This document shows, one piece after another, positions 1-9,607 of a stretch of DNA of 64,000 bases. Origin of the DNA: Collimonas arenae (GTDB lineage Bacteria > Pseudomonadota > Gammaproteobacteria > Burkholderiales > Burkholderiaceae_D); assembly GCF_000786695.1 (NCBI RefSeq), contig NZ_CP009962.1, positions 4,836,001 to 4,900,000 on the forward strand, given 5' to 3'. How positions within the stretch are numbered: the stretch's first letter is position 1; each line of letters begins with the position of its first letter. Below the pieces are notes generated by a model, which made no database searches, was not told the DNA's origin, and saw only the letters and a program-made list of their open reading frames with translations. The translations under genes were made by a program, and so were the position numbers.

Positions 1-466
<466 letters not shown>

Positions 467-729
467 TTAGCGAGTCGGCCAATCTTAACTTGGGTTGATC
501 AATATAGAACCAGCGTTCATTGCCGATCTGCCGGCTGGCGGCGGAATACAGTTTAAAACGAAGGTACAACCGCGTGATTTTAGCACGCGAGAGTGGCAGT
601 TCTGGCTTTTCAGGCAAGGCAGAGCGGCTGAAAACCTGCCGGGTCAAAAAAATATGTTTAAATGCCGCCTTGCCCGGCTTTTAGGAACTGTCCCATTCGT
701 TCCTCGCCATTTCTATCAGGAAATAATTT

Positions 730-1404
730 ATGCGTCATACCATTGCGCTGAGTCTGTTGTTAGGCTCGGCTTGCGGCTTTGCAGCCCACTCCGGCTTTGC
801 CCAAACCACCGACATCCAAGCCAACCGTGAAAAAAGTGCCTATCTGCAAGATGGCCGCGGCCCGGTAGTACGCAGCCAGGATGGCTTGTGCTGGCGCTCC
901 GGTTATTGGGACGCCAGTGATGCAGTCGCCGGCTGCGACGGCGAGCTGATATCCCCAGTCATGAAAGTAACTGCACCGGCGCTCGCCGTCGTGCCAGAAA
1001 TTGCCAACGATCAACCTACGGCGCCGACTCTTATTGCCCGATGTGAATTTACCTTATCCAGCGATAGCACTTTCAGCTTCGGAAAAGCGATACTGAGCAA
1101 AACAGCCAAACAAAATATTGATAAAAATGCCATATCAAAACTGGCGGATTGCGGCACAGCCAAAGTTATATTGGTAACCGGCTACACCGATCACCTTGGG
1201 ACAGACGGCTATAACCAGAAGTTATCAACACAACGTGCCGCCAGCGTCGCCAAGTATCTGAAAAGCAAAGGCGTGACCAACAAAATAGAGGTCGTTGGCG
1301 CCGGTTCAGCCGATCCGATAGTGACTTGCAGCAACAAATTAGATCATCAAAAACGCATCGCATGCCTCAGCCCGAACCGCAGAGTGATAATCAAAATACA
1401 ATAA
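730..1404 (+). CDS. OmpA-family outer membrane/peptidoglycan-binding protein (divergent paralogue)
   Basis: A 224-residue secreted protein. A signal peptide ends near residue 24 (GFA then Q). Residues about 28-75 hold the motif DGLCWRSGYWDASD..GCDGE, typical of betaproteobacterial OmpA-type proteins. The C-terminal half is an OmpA-like peptidoglycan-binding domain with GYTDHLGTDGYNQKLSTQRA and a final NRRV. It is a tandem paralogue of the protein at 1690 but lacks that protein's Pro/Ala hinge. It also carries extra cysteines and a small insert before NRRV. An AGGAAA ribosome site lies 5-10 bases upstream. The second half is richer in A/T and Lys/Asn codons than the neighbours. The role is inferred: a non-covalent link between outer membrane and cell wall. 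Confidence 0.85.
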   Translation: MRHTIALSLLLGSACGFAAHSGFAQTTDIQANREKSAYLQDGRGPVVRSQDGLCWRSGYWDASDAVAGCDGELISPVMKVTAPALAVVPEIANDQPTAPTLIARCEFTLSSDSTFSFGKAILSKTAKQNIDKNAISKLADCGTAKVILVTGYTDHLGTDGYNQKLSTQRAASVAKYLKSKGVTNKIEVVGAGSADPIVTCSNKLDHQKRIACLSPNRRVIIKIQ

Positions 1405-1689
1405 AACCAAAATAAAATAGATACTTTCCTTGCGCCGATGTAATATGTCGGCCGTGGTGATGTTTTCATAATGTTATGTTGTATGAAAACAACGAAGCAG
1501 GCAAAACGTGTGCTGGATCATTTGGCATCCTTCGCTAGCGCTTGAAGCCTGTGGCAGAATGGTGGTCAAGTTCATTGCGTGTGGTCAATCCCACACGTAA
1601 CGGCCTGAACCACGTGGTACTATCCAATTTTTGATGTCGTATATTAGTTGCGCAGTTAATCTGCGGATATCTCAACCGAGAGGAGAAAC
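1405..1689. other. Intergenic region upstream of the second OmpA-like gene
   Basis: This 285-base gap has no convincing open frame. It contains the perfect 10-bp palindrome ACCACGTGGT at about 1610-1619 and an A/T-rich stretch around 1625-1660 that may hold the promoter of the strongly expressed OmpA gene. I could not pick out a convincing -35/-10 pair. There is no terminator-like hairpin after the first gene, so read-through is possible. Confidence 0.4.
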
Positions 1690-2325
1690 ATGAATAAATT
1701 AGCAAAACTCGTCTTCGCTGCGTCCGCAGTCGTCGCACTCTCTGCCTCCGCGCAGGAAATCAAAGATATCCAGGCACCTACCCCAAACAGCGCCTATGTG
1801 CAAAGCTCCAACGGCGTGATCGCACGTGACCCGTACGGTCTGTGCTGGCATACCGGTTACTGGACACCAGCTGACTCGGTTCCAGGTTGCGACGGCGAAA
1901 TCGCTCAAGCTGCACCTGCTCCAGCAGCACCAGCTCCAGCACCAGTCGTTCCAGCACCAGCTCCAGTATCGCAAAAGGTTACTTTTGCTGCTGACGCATT
2001 CTTCGACTTCGACAAAGCTGTCCTGAAGCCAGAAGGCAAAGCTAAACTGGATGACCTGACATCGAAACTGGGCGCAATCAACCTGGAAGTCATCATCGCT
2101 GTTGGTCACACTGACTCGGTCGGTTCAGTTGCTTACAACCAAAAATTGTCGGTTCGCCGCGCTGAAGCTGTCAAGGCATACCTGGTACACAAGGGTGTCG
2201 AAGCTAACCGTGTTTACACCGAAGGCAAGGGCAAGTCGCAACCGGTCGCTGATAACAAGACCGCTGCTGGCCGCGCTAAAAACCGTCGCGTTGAAATCGA
2301 AGTTGTTGGTACACGTACTAACTAA
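1690..2325 (+). CDS. Major OmpA-family outer membrane protein
   Basis: A 211-residue protein with a signal peptide cleaved near residue 21 (ASA then QE). The N-terminal module has the motif [23 protein letters not shown] hinge at about 74-96 consists of repeated Ala-Pro-Ala-Pro units. The C-terminal OmpA domain has [39 protein letters not shown] and a final [10 protein letters not shown]; the conserved Asp and Arg that hold the peptidoglycan diaminopimelate are present. A strong ribosome site (GAGAGGAGAAAC) lies directly before the ATG. Codon use is highly biased (GCT, CGT, AAC), as for an abundant protein. A strong terminator follows. This is the main OmpA porin-like cell-wall anchor of this type of bacterium. 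Confidence 0.92.
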   Translation: MNKLAKLVFAASAVVALSASAQEIKDIQAPTPNSAYVQSSNGVIARDPYGLCWHTGYWTPADSVPGCDGEIAQAAPAPAAPAPAPVVPAPAPVSQKVTFAADAFFDFDKAVLKPEGKAKLDDLTSKLGAINLEVIIAVGHTDSVGSVAYNQKLSVRRAEAVKAYLVHKGVEANRVYTEGKGKSQPVADNKTAAGRAKNRRVEIEVVGTRTN

Positions 2326-2344
2326 TCGATTCAAACTCGATCAG

Positions 2345-2370
2345 AACCCCGCCTTGGCGGGGTTTTTTTT
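2345..2370 (+). terminator. Intrinsic terminator of the OmpA-like gene
   Basis: AACCCCGCC, a short TT loop and GGCGGGGTT are followed by a run of eight T. It lies 20 bases after the stop codon. Confidence 0.93.
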
Positions 2371-2479
2371 CGCTTTGACTTTTTATTTTAACTATCGCTG
2401 CCGGCGCAAACCCGGACAGAGAATGTTTTTAATCCGACATCAAACCGCAAAACCGCCGTTTCCGGCTATGATTCAACCT

Positions 2480-3175
2480 ATGAACGCAGACCCATCAGAA
2501 CTCAAAAAATTCAGCGACCTGGCCCACCGTTGGTGGGATCCGGAATCGGAATTTCGTCCCTTGCATGAGATTAACCCTTTACGCCTGGAATGGATCAACT
2601 CGCGTGCTTCGTTAACCGGCAAGAATGTGCTGGATATCGGCTGCGGCGGCGGCATCCTGGCCGAGTCCATGGCCCGCAAAGGCGCTACAGTTACCGGCAT
2701 TGACCTGTCGGACAAAGCATTGAAAGTTGCCGATCTGCATAGCCTGGAATCGGGAATCCAGGTCCGTTACGAAAAAATCGCTGCCGAAGACATGGCCAGC
2801 CGCGAAGCCGGACAGTTCGATGTCGTGACCTGTATGGAAATGCTGGAGCACGTCCCGGATCCGGCATCCGTCGTGCGCGCTTGCGCAACGCTGGTAAAAC
2901 CTGGAGGACAGGTATTTTTCTCGACCCTCAACCGCAATCTGAAAGCCTACCTGCAAGCGGTGCTGGCAGCTGAATACCTGTTGCGCATGTTGCCTAAGGG
3001 CACACATGACTATGCAAAGTTCATCACCCCCGCTGAGCTGGCGCAATTTGCCCGCAACGCCGGACTGACGGTTGAGGACATGCGCGGCATGAGCTATAAC
3101 CCGCTGACATTGATTTATTCGCTCAATCAAGACACCAGCGTCAATTATCTGATGGCGTGCAGCAAGCACGTATAA
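2480..3175 (+). CDS. ubiG: Ubiquinone biosynthesis O-methyltransferase
   Basis: The protein has 231 residues from ATG 2480 ([20 protein letters not shown]); an in-frame ATG at 2468 would add four residues, and neither start has a strong ribosome site. It is a class I SAM methyltransferase with motif I at 51-58 (LDIGCGGG) and motif [15 protein letters not shown]. coli UbiG has 240 residues. It carries out both O-methylations in ubiquinone synthesis, at the cytoplasmic face of the inner membrane. The pairing ubiG then gph/mupP is a common order in beta- and gammaproteobacteria. Confidence 0.95.
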   Translation: MNADPSELKKFSDLAHRWWDPESEFRPLHEINPLRLEWINSRASLTGKNVLDIGCGGGILAESMARKGATVTGIDLSDKALKVADLHSLESGIQVRYEKIAAEDMASREAGQFDVVTCMEMLEHVPDPASVVRACATLVKPGGQVFFSTLNRNLKAYLQAVLAAEYLLRMLPKGTHDYAKFITPAELAQFARNAGLTVEDMRGMSYNPLTLIYSLNQDTSVNYLMACSKHV

Positions 3176-3275
3176 ACCAGCAATCCTGCAGTCCTGCTCT
3201 AACCGAGGTGGCTGCAAGGCGCATCCGCAGTTATTACCTGCGGCGCGCCGTTTTCTCGCACTCTAGGAACCGATC

Positions 3276-3938
3276 ATGCCCCTGCCAATGCCACGCGCCA
3301 TCCTGTTTGACCTTGATGGTACGCTTGCCGATACTGCGCCAGATTTGGCGGCAGCGCTTAACCGCCTGCGCAACGACCGCGGCTTAAGCAGCACGCCATA
3401 TGAACAATTGCGCCCTTATACATCGGCCGGCGCGCGCGGCATGATTGGCGCCGCCTTCGGACTGAAACCGGGCGATCCGGACTACGAGGAATTGCGCGTC
3501 GGCTTTCTCAATCACTACGCTGCAGCGCTGGCAGTCGACAGTACTCTGTTCGACGGTATCCCGGCCCTGCTGAAAGACTTGCGCCAACGCCATCTTGGCT
3601 GGGGCGTGGTTACCAACAAAGCGGCATGCTTCACCGATCCGCTGGTATCGCAGATTGGCCTGGCAGATGCCGATTGCGTCATTTCCGGCGACACCACAGC
3701 ACACTCCAAGCCTCATCCGGAACCATTATTGGAAGCTGCGCGCCGCCTCAATCTGCAGCCGCAGGAATGCTGGTATGTCGGCGACGACCTGCGCGATATC
3801 CAGGCTGGCCGCGCTGCCGGCATGGCTACCGTCGCGGTCGCCTGGGGTTATTGCGGCGAGAGCGAGCCGAGCTCTTGGGAAGCGGATGCTCTGATTGATA
3901 CGCCACGCGAATTGCTGACTTTGCTGCCCCGGCAGTAA
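3276..3938 (+). CDS. gph: HAD-family phosphatase (phosphoglycolate phosphatase / MupP type)
   Basis: A 220-residue HAD hydrolase. Motif I is FDLDGTLADT at 11-20, with the nucleophile and acid Asp at 12 and 14. Motif II is VVTNK near 111, motif III is the Lys in HSKPHPEP, and motif IV is YVGDDLRDIQAGRAAGM. AGGAACCGATC precedes the first ATG; a second ATG at 3288 is possible. The name gph follows usual annotation. In Pseudomonas the gene next to ubiG encodes MupP, the N-acetylmuramate-6-phosphate phosphatase of cell-wall recycling, so by position this one may act in recycling instead of on 2-phosphoglycolate. Sequence alone does not settle this. Confidence 0.85.
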   Translation: MPLPMPRAILFDLDGTLADTAPDLAAALNRLRNDRGLSSTPYEQLRPYTSAGARGMIGAAFGLKPGDPDYEELRVGFLNHYAAALAVDSTLFDGIPALLKDLRQRHLGWGVVTNKAACFTDPLVSQIGLADADCVISGDTTAHSKPHPEPLLEAARRLNLQPQECWYVGDDLRDIQAGRAAGMATVAVAWGYCGESEPSSWEADALIDTPRELLTLLPRQ

Positions 3939-4099
3939 CTTTTTTACGTAACTCCGGTCATACGCCTGCGTAGACGCATGACTTTCGCGCGATGGAGTTC
4001 TTGGCGACTTGCCATAAGCAGTTTCAAAGACTTTAATAAAATAGCTAGCAAACATGTCCGGCAGTATATTGTGGACATGATTGCCCATAAGGAATAAAA

Positions 4100-7000
4100 A
4101 TGGCAAACCTTCCTCGTCCTTCCTGGCTTCCGCGCGCCATCCGCTGGACCGGTATCACTGTTGCAGTCCTGCTGGTACTGGCCCTCATTAGCTGGCTGGC
4201 AGTGCCGCCGGTTGCCAAACACCTGGTCGAACAACAGGTTGAAGCGCAGATAGGGCGCAAGGCGACGGTCAGCAAAATCGCCTTCAATCCGTTTACGCTG
4301 ACACTCACCGTATCCGATTTCACATTGTATGAGCAAGACAAGACCACCCCGGCCTTTTCCGCCAGTACACTGCTGGTCAACGCCTCGTCTGCCTCGCTGT
4401 TCCGCCTGGCGCCGGTGCTCAATGAAGCCCAGCTGATCAATCCCAAACTGCATATTGTGCGCACCAGCGCCGACGGCATTGGCCGCTACAATTTTTCCGA
4501 TGTCATCGATCGCATCCTGGCGATGCCCAAGAGCGACAAGCCGGCTCTGTTTTCTGTATCCAATATCCAGCTCGAAAACGGTGCGATCAAGTTTGACGAC
4601 AAAGTCACCAACAAGCTGGTCGATATCGAAGCGCTGAATATCGGCCTGCCATACGTCTCCAACTTTCCCAGCAAGGTCGACACCTTCGTCCAGCCACATG
4701 TATCGGCCAAAATCAACGGCACGCCATTCGACCTCAAGGGACGTACCAAACCGTTCGCCGGCAGCCAGGAAACAGCGCTGGCGATCGATATCGACCAGCT
4801 GGATGTCGCCAGTTATGTCGCCTTCTCCCCGGTCGCCCTGCCGCTGGCGATCCAGAGCGCCAAACTTTCCACCAAGCTCGACCTGACATTCGTCCGCAAC
4901 AAGGACAAACCCGAAGTCTTGCTGTCCGGCTGGCTGCAACTAGCCAATCTTGCACTGGCCGACAAGAACGCAGCGCCACTGCTGAAAGCGCAAACCATCA
5001 ATGCCCAGATCAACAAGCTCAATGTCCTTACCGGCGCGGCTGCACTCGACCAGATCGAGATCCAGCAACCTGAAGTCTGGGTCAACCTGAACGCCAACGG
5101 CAGCCTGAACTGGGCCGCTTTGAGCACGCCGGCCGCCAAGCAGGAAATCGTTAAAGACGCACCGAAAAAGGCACCTGCCGCGGCACCGCAAATGACACTG
5201 GCTAAATTCAGCATCAAGGACGGCACTGTGAACTGGCTGGACGCCGCCAATGCATCACCGGCGCTGAACCTGCAAGTCAAGAACGTCGCCTTGGATGCGA
5301 GCCATCTGTCGATGGCAGCCGACGCCAAGCCTGCTACCGTAACGCTCTCCACTGGCACCGAAACTGATCAGCATATCCAGTTCATCGGCCAGATCACGCC
5401 AGCGAAAGCGATTGTCGCCGGCAAGGCCAGCATCAATGCCTTGTCGCTCGCGCCTTATCAGCCGTATGTCAACCGTTCGCTGGCGGCAGTGGTTTCCGGC
5501 CAGTTATCGCTCAATACCTTGCTCGCCATCGACGGCAGTCGTATCCAGCTGCATCAATTGGGAATTGATGTGGACGACCTCAAAGTTGCCGCCAAAAACA
5601 GCGCCGGCGGCAGCATCGCCGCGAAGAAAATCAGCCTGGAAAACGCCAGCGTCGATACCGAAGCCCATACCTTCAACGCCAGCGCCTTGCGCCTGGCAGG
5701 TATCCAGGGCGACGTGCGCCGCGACGCCCAGGGCAAGCTCAACCTGCAGCAATTCCTGGCGCCAGCCGGTGCGTCAGCCAAGGCTGCCCCGAGCACAGCG
5801 GCAAAGAAGAGCGGACCGGAATGGGTCGCCAGCGTGAATCAGTTCGCCGTCAGCGACAGCAGTGTCGCCTACCTCGACAATGCCGTAAAACCGGCGGTCA
5901 AGTTGCGTGCCGACGGCTTCAACCTGACTGCGGAAAATGTCTCCAGCAAGCTCGACAAACCAATCAAGGTCGCGTTGCGCACACAGCTCAACAAGAGCGG
6001 GAAGTTGTCGGTAGATGGCAACGTCGCAGCGCAAATGAAATCGGTTGCGCTCGACATCGATGCGCAGAACCTGCCGGTCCCGGCGCTACAACCTTACTTC
6101 ACCGACTTCCTGAATGTCACGCTCAGCTCAGGCCTGGCAAGCACCAAAGGCAAGTTGTCGCTGGTGCTGCCGAGCGGCCGCCAGGAGATGGTGACCGGTT
6201 ACAACGGCATGCTGCGCCTGGCTAATTTCCGCGTGCTGGACAAGGAAACCTCTGCCGATTTCCTGAAGTGGAAAATGCTCGACGTCAGCGGTATCAACGC
6301 GAATATTGGCGGCCCTCGTCAAAATGTGACGCTGGCAAAAATCGCGCTGGACGATTTCTATGCACGCATCATCTTGTCGGACAAAGCCAAGCTGAACCTG
6401 CAAGATATCGTGGTATCGAAAAACACGCCGCCCGGCACCCCAACGCCATCCCTGACTTCCACCCAGGCTGGCGACAGTTCAGGTCCGGCGCCAGAAAAAG
6501 TCAGCAAGGCCACCTCCGAAGGAACCACCACCGTTGCACCGATCGTTGCGCCGCCGCCGAAGGACAATGCACCAGTGATCAAGATCGGCCAGGTCGTCAT
6601 CAAGGGCGGCAACATTAACTACACCGACAATTTCGTCAAGCCGAACTACACTGCCAACATGACCGGCATGAACGGCACGGTTGGCGCGATTGCCTCCGAC
6701 AAGCCGGCGCCAGCGCCGATCGATATCAACGGAAAGATCGATAACGACGCACCGGTGGCGATCTCCGGTTCGCTGAATCCCTTGTTCAAGCCGATGTTCC
6801 TCGATATAAAGGCCAGCGCCAACGGCGTCGAACTGCCGCGCCTGACGCCGTATGCCGCCAAGTACGCCGGCTACGCCATCGAAAAGGGAAAACTGTCGAT
6901 GGACGTCAGTTATCACATCGAGAACGACAAGCTGGTGGCCGCGAACAACGTACGCATCGACCAGCTTACCTTCGGCGACAAGATCGATAGCCCGACCGCC

Positions 7001-7768
7001 ACCAAGCTGCCAGTGCTACTGGCAGTCGCCCTGCTGAAAGACCGCAACGGCCAGATCAACATCAACCTGCCGATTTCCGGCACCTTGTCGGACCCGGAAT
7101 TTTCGATAGGCGGCATCATCGTCCGCATCTTCGTCAACCTCATCGTCAAGGCGGTGACTTCGCCTTTCGCCCTAATCAGCTCGGCTTTCGGCGGTGCTGG
7201 CGGCGACGAACTCGGCTATGCGGAATTCGCGCCCGGCTCAGCGACACTTAGCGCGGCTACCCAAAGCAAGCTGGACACCATCGCCAAGGCGCTGGATGAC
7301 CGCCCTGCCCTGAAACTGGACCTGATCGGTCGCGTCGATCCGAAAACCGATACCGACGGCGTACGCCAACAAGTCCTCAACCGCCAGTTAAAGCAGCTGA
7401 AACTCAAGGACTCTGTCAATCAAAGCGACCAAGCGGAATCGGATGACGTCACTCTGACCGATGCCGACAAGGATAAATACATGGGCAAGGTGTATAGTGC
7501 CAGCAAATTCGACAAGCCGCGCAACGCCATCGGCTTCGCCAAATCGCTGCCCACCGCGGAGATGGAAAAATTGATCGTGGCCAATACGCCGATCACCGAG
7601 GACGCCCTTAGCGCACTGGCAACCCGCCGTGCAGAAGCAGTCCGCAAATATCTGGAAACCAAGGGCAAGATTCCGCTGGAACGCATTTTCCTGATCGCAC
7701 CGAAACTCACTGCCGACGGCATCAAGGACAAAGGCGCACCAAACCGGGTCGATTTTGCGCTGAAATAA
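4100..7768 (+). CDS. Large DUF748 (AsmA/YhdP-superfamily-like) envelope protein
   Basis: A 1222-residue protein with one N-terminal membrane segment at about 12-34 (ITVAVLLVLALISWLAVPPV) and a long periplasmic part with repeated beta-rich units such as FNPFTLTLTVSDFTL, KLHIVRTSADGIGRYNF and VSNIQLENGAIKFDD. This is the DUF748 arrangement. A low-complexity Pro/Thr/Ala linker lies near 773-820. After it the repeat restarts (IKIGQVVIKGGNINYTDNFVKPNY). The C-terminus (GYAEFAPGSATLSAATQSKLDTIAKAL) resembles an OmpA-like fold. AAGGAATAAAA precedes the ATG. AsmA-like proteins are linked to phospholipid movement to the outer membrane; that role here is inferred. It stands alone between gph and ssrA. 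Confidence 0.85.
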   Translation: MANLPRPSWLPRAIRWTGITVAVLLVLALISWLAVPPVAKHLVEQQVEAQIGRKATVSKIAFNPFTLTLTVSDFTLYEQDKTTPAFSASTLLVNASSASLFRLAPVLNEAQLINPKLHIVRTSADGIGRYNFSDVIDRILAMPKSDKPALFSVSNIQLENGAIKFDDKVTNKLVDIEALNIGLPYVSNFPSKVDTFVQPHVSAKINGTPFDLKGRTKPFAGSQETALAIDIDQLDVASYVAFSPVALPLAIQSAKLSTKLDLTFVRNKDKPEVLLSGWLQLANLALADKNAAPLLKAQTINAQINKLNVLTGAAALDQIEIQQPEVWVNLNANGSLNWAALSTPAAKQEIVKDAPKKAPAAAPQMTLAKFSIKDGTVNWLDAANASPALNLQVKNVALDASHLSMAADAKPATVTLSTGTETDQHIQFIGQITPAKAIVAGKASINALSLAPYQPYVNRSLAAVVSGQLSLNTLLAIDGSRIQLHQLGIDVDDLKVAAKNSAGGSIAAKKISLENASVDTEAHTFNASALRLAGIQGDVRRDAQGKLNLQQFLAPAGASAKAAPSTAAKKSGPEWVASVNQFAVSDSSVAYLDNAVKPAVKLRADGFNLTAENVSSKLDKPIKVALRTQLNKSGKLSVDGNVAAQMKSVALDIDAQNLPVPALQPYFTDFLNVTLSSGLASTKGKLSLVLPSGRQEMVTGYNGMLRLANFRVLDKETSADFLKWKMLDVSGINANIGGPRQNVTLAKIALDDFYARIILSDKAKLNLQDIVVSKNTPPGTPTPSLTSTQAGDSSGPAPEKVSKATSEGTTTVAPIVAPPPKDNAPVIKIGQVVIKGGNINYTDNFVKPNYTANMTGMNGTVGAIASDKPAPAPIDINGKIDNDAPVAISGSLNPLFKPMFLDIKASANGVELPRLTPYAAKYAGYAIEKGKLSMDVSYHIENDKLVAANNVRIDQLTFGDKIDSPTATKLPVLLAVALLKDRNGQININLPISGTLSDPEFSIGGIIVRIFVNLIVKAVTSPFALISSAFGGAGGDELGYAEFAPGSATLSAATQSKLDTIAKALDDRPALKLDLIGRVDPKTDTDGVRQQVLNRQLKQLKLKDSVNQSDQAESDDVTLTDADKDKYMGKVYSASKFDKPRNAIGFAKSLPTAEMEKLIVANTPITEDALSALATRRAEAVRKYLETKGKIPLERIFLIAPKLTADGIKDKGAPNRVDFALK

Positions 7769-7803
7769 GGTTTCGGCCGAGAACTTTCAATACTGGCAAG
7801 GCG

Positions 7804-7833
7804 CTGACAGGGATGCCCCAAGTGCGTTACAAT
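7804..7833 (+). promoter_or_regulatory. Sigma-70 promoter of ssrA
   Basis: The -35 box CTGACA (7804-7809) and the -10 box TACAAT (7828-7833) are separated by 18 bases. The expected start point is within a few bases of the mature tmRNA 5' end at 7846. Confidence 0.75.
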
Positions 7834-7845
7834 GACAGTCTGCTT

Positions 7846-8208
7846 GGGGGCGACCTGGTTTCGACGTGGGTTACAAAGCAGCGCAGGGCATACCGAGGAC
7901 CGACTACCTCGTAAATACAATCGGAATAGATCTAACTGCAAACGATAACTCGTACGCACTAGCCGCTTAATAACCGGTTAGCTCTACACCATCTCGTCCC
8001 TGGGGTGGGCTGGTAAAACAGCAGTAGAGTCATATACAGGGAATCGCTTTTAGTCGGGTTACTTGGCTAACAGTTAAATTTAGGTGACTCGCCTGAACGA
8101 AGCGTGTGCGTCCGCGTCGGCTGGGTTAAATCAAATGACAGCACTAAGTATGTAGAACTGTCTGTAGAGGACTTGCGGACGCGGGTTCGATTCCCGCCGC
8201 CTCCACCA
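7846..8208 (+). ncRNA. ssrA: Transfer-messenger RNA (tmRNA)
   Basis: The 5' end GGGGGCGACCTGGTTTCGACG and the 3' end GGTTCGATTCCCGCCGCCTCCACCA form the tRNA-like part. The 7-bp acceptor stem (7846-7852 with 8198-8204, including one G-U pair) is followed by the encoded discriminator A and CCA. The mRNA-like part resumes at GCA (7938-7940) and encodes the tag ANDNSYALAA before TAA at 7968-7970. Stalled ribosomes are freed and their products tagged for ClpXP-type proteolysis; the partner smpB is not in the window. About 363 nt, a normal one-piece tmRNA. Confidence 0.97.
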
Positions 8209-8228
8209 CTCTTTTGTTTCAGAAGTCC

Positions 8229-8299
8229 AAGCTGTCATTCAGTGAGTATTTCCCGGTTGTCTCAACCGCCAAATATCCACTGAATGGCAGCTTTTTTAT
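8229..8299 (+). terminator. Terminator of ssrA
   Basis: AAGCTGTCATTCAGTG (8229-8244) pairs with the inverted copy at 8278-8293 with a single G-U. An inner small hairpin (GGTTGTCTCAACC) lies in the loop, and a T run follows. It also sits just past the 3' end of the convergent gene at 8317, so it may serve both strands. Confidence 0.85.
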
Positions 8300-8316
8300 T
8301 TCCCCCTCATCCTTCA

Positions 8317-9246
8317 TTAATTAACCGAAGTCGTTAACGAGCCACGCTGGCTGTCGGCTGCAAGCTGGCGCTTTCGCAATTCGTCTGTGGTACTGCCGTT
8401 TCCATCCGGCGCCCATCCAGGGGGCATGAACAGATAGCCGAAGAAAGCGCGTAGGCTACGTGCTCCAGCCAGATCGCGCAGCAAACCGACCCATCCGATA
8501 AATTCGATCCGCAACGGGTTGTGGCTGGTCAACGGCTGCACCAGGCCGTAACGGCAAGGCAGGTCGTCGCGCTCCTTGGTATAGGTACCGAACATGCGAT
8601 CGAAGATGATCAGCACGCCGCCGTAGTTCGCATCCAGGTAGTCAAGGTTGGCGGCATGGTGCACGCGATGTGCCGAGGGTGTATTGAGAATGCCTTCGAG
8701 CCAGCCCAATTTCGGAATCCAGGTGGCATGGATCCAGAATTGATACAACAGGTTCAGCGACAGTACAGCGAACACGATGCGTGGGTTAAAGCCAAGCCAT
8801 ATCAGCGGCACGTAAAACGCGGCGGTGCCGGCCAGTTTGCTCAGTATGCCTATGCGCACTGCCGCCGACAAATTCAATTGGTTGGGAGAATGATGTACTG
8901 CATGGTTGCTCCAGAACCAGCGCACTCTGTGCGACGCTCTGTGAAACCAGTAATAGCAAAATTCCTGGCCGAGAAACAACAACAGCACCATGAGCCAGCC
9001 GTCCAGTTGGATCACACCCAGGCGATGTTGATAAGCCAACCGTATCAGCGGCGTTGCCAGTGACAAAGGCACAAAGATGTTGAGACCTGTGCGCACCAGA
9101 AAATCCAGCGAGGAAACGCCGAATGCGCGCCAGTCGTAACGTTGACCGTAACGTTGACGACGGGACAGCACGACAGCTTCAATCAGCGCAAAAACAAGCA
9201 CGGCCGGTGTCGCGACGAATAGCAGGAATTTATCAAGCGAGTACAT
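8317..9246 (-). CDS. Sterol desaturase / fatty acid hydroxylase family membrane enzyme
   Basis: A 309-residue integral membrane protein with the di-iron histidine signature of the fatty-acid-hydroxylase superfamily: HRASH at 102-106, HAVHH at 115-119 and HRVHH at 193-197. Four or so membrane segments lie in the first 170 residues (for example 8-28, 47-72, 84-101, 141-170). Such enzymes hydroxylate or desaturate lipids using O2 and iron. The substrate here is unknown; bacterial members act on hopanoids, ornithine lipids, carotenoids or alkylglycerols. No lipid-synthesis gene is adjacent. It converges on ssrA. Confidence 0.85.
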   Translation of the reverse strand: MYSLDKFLLFVATPAVLVFALIEAVVLSRRQRYGQRYDWRAFGVSSLDFLVRTGLNIFVPLSLATPLIRLAYQHRLGVIQLDGWLMVLLLFLGQEFCYYWFHRASHRVRWFWSNHAVHHSPNQLNLSAAVRIGILSKLAGTAAFYVPLIWLGFNPRIVFAVLSLNLLYQFWIHATWIPKLGWLEGILNTPSAHRVHHAANLDYLDANYGGVLIIFDRMFGTYTKERDDLPCRYGLVQPLTSHNPLRIEFIGWVGLLRDLAGARSLRAFFGYLFMPPGWAPDGNGSTTDELRKRQLAADSQRGSLTTSVN

Positions 9247-9607
9247 ACATCGAACCTTTGATTTGCATCGGGAGTAATTTATCTCAATGTAACCCCCGGG
9301 CTTACGCCGCGCCAGTTTTTTGCGAGGAAGTAGCGACGGCTAGTGCGGAACTCTGTCGAGAGGGCTCGATTAGCGGAAAAAATGACGCTGGAAACTTGAA
9401 AATTATCAGCGATGCAATATCAGTATTCCGGCCAAGATCCGACACGAGTGGGAAGCGCGCAACAGTTAGAAATTTTACGTAATTCTCCCGTATACAAACT
9501 TTCCACGCAGACATAAAATCCGGTGCTGCTGGGCATTGCAGCAGTGTCTCTGCCATCGTCATCATGGATGGATATGAACATATTCAATTCATTCTGGGAG
9601 TCTTCTT
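9247..9607. other. Divergent intergenic region (no gene seen)
   Basis: These 361 bases separate two divergent genes (desaturase-type on minus, solute-binding protein on plus). No open frame looks real and I found no clear operator or hairpin. GGGAG at 9596-9600 is the ribosome site of the GTG-started gene downstream. Confidence 0.4.

Noticed and set aside
2102..2479. A long N-terminal extension of UbiG reaching back into the OmpA gene
   Set aside because: It overlaps a strong gene and its terminator; the family length starts at 2480 or 2468.
3944..4939. 331-codon open frame on minus, opposite the start of the DUF748 gene
   Set aside because: The DUF748 gene has a ribosome site, a membrane anchor and family motifs; the minus frame has none of these.
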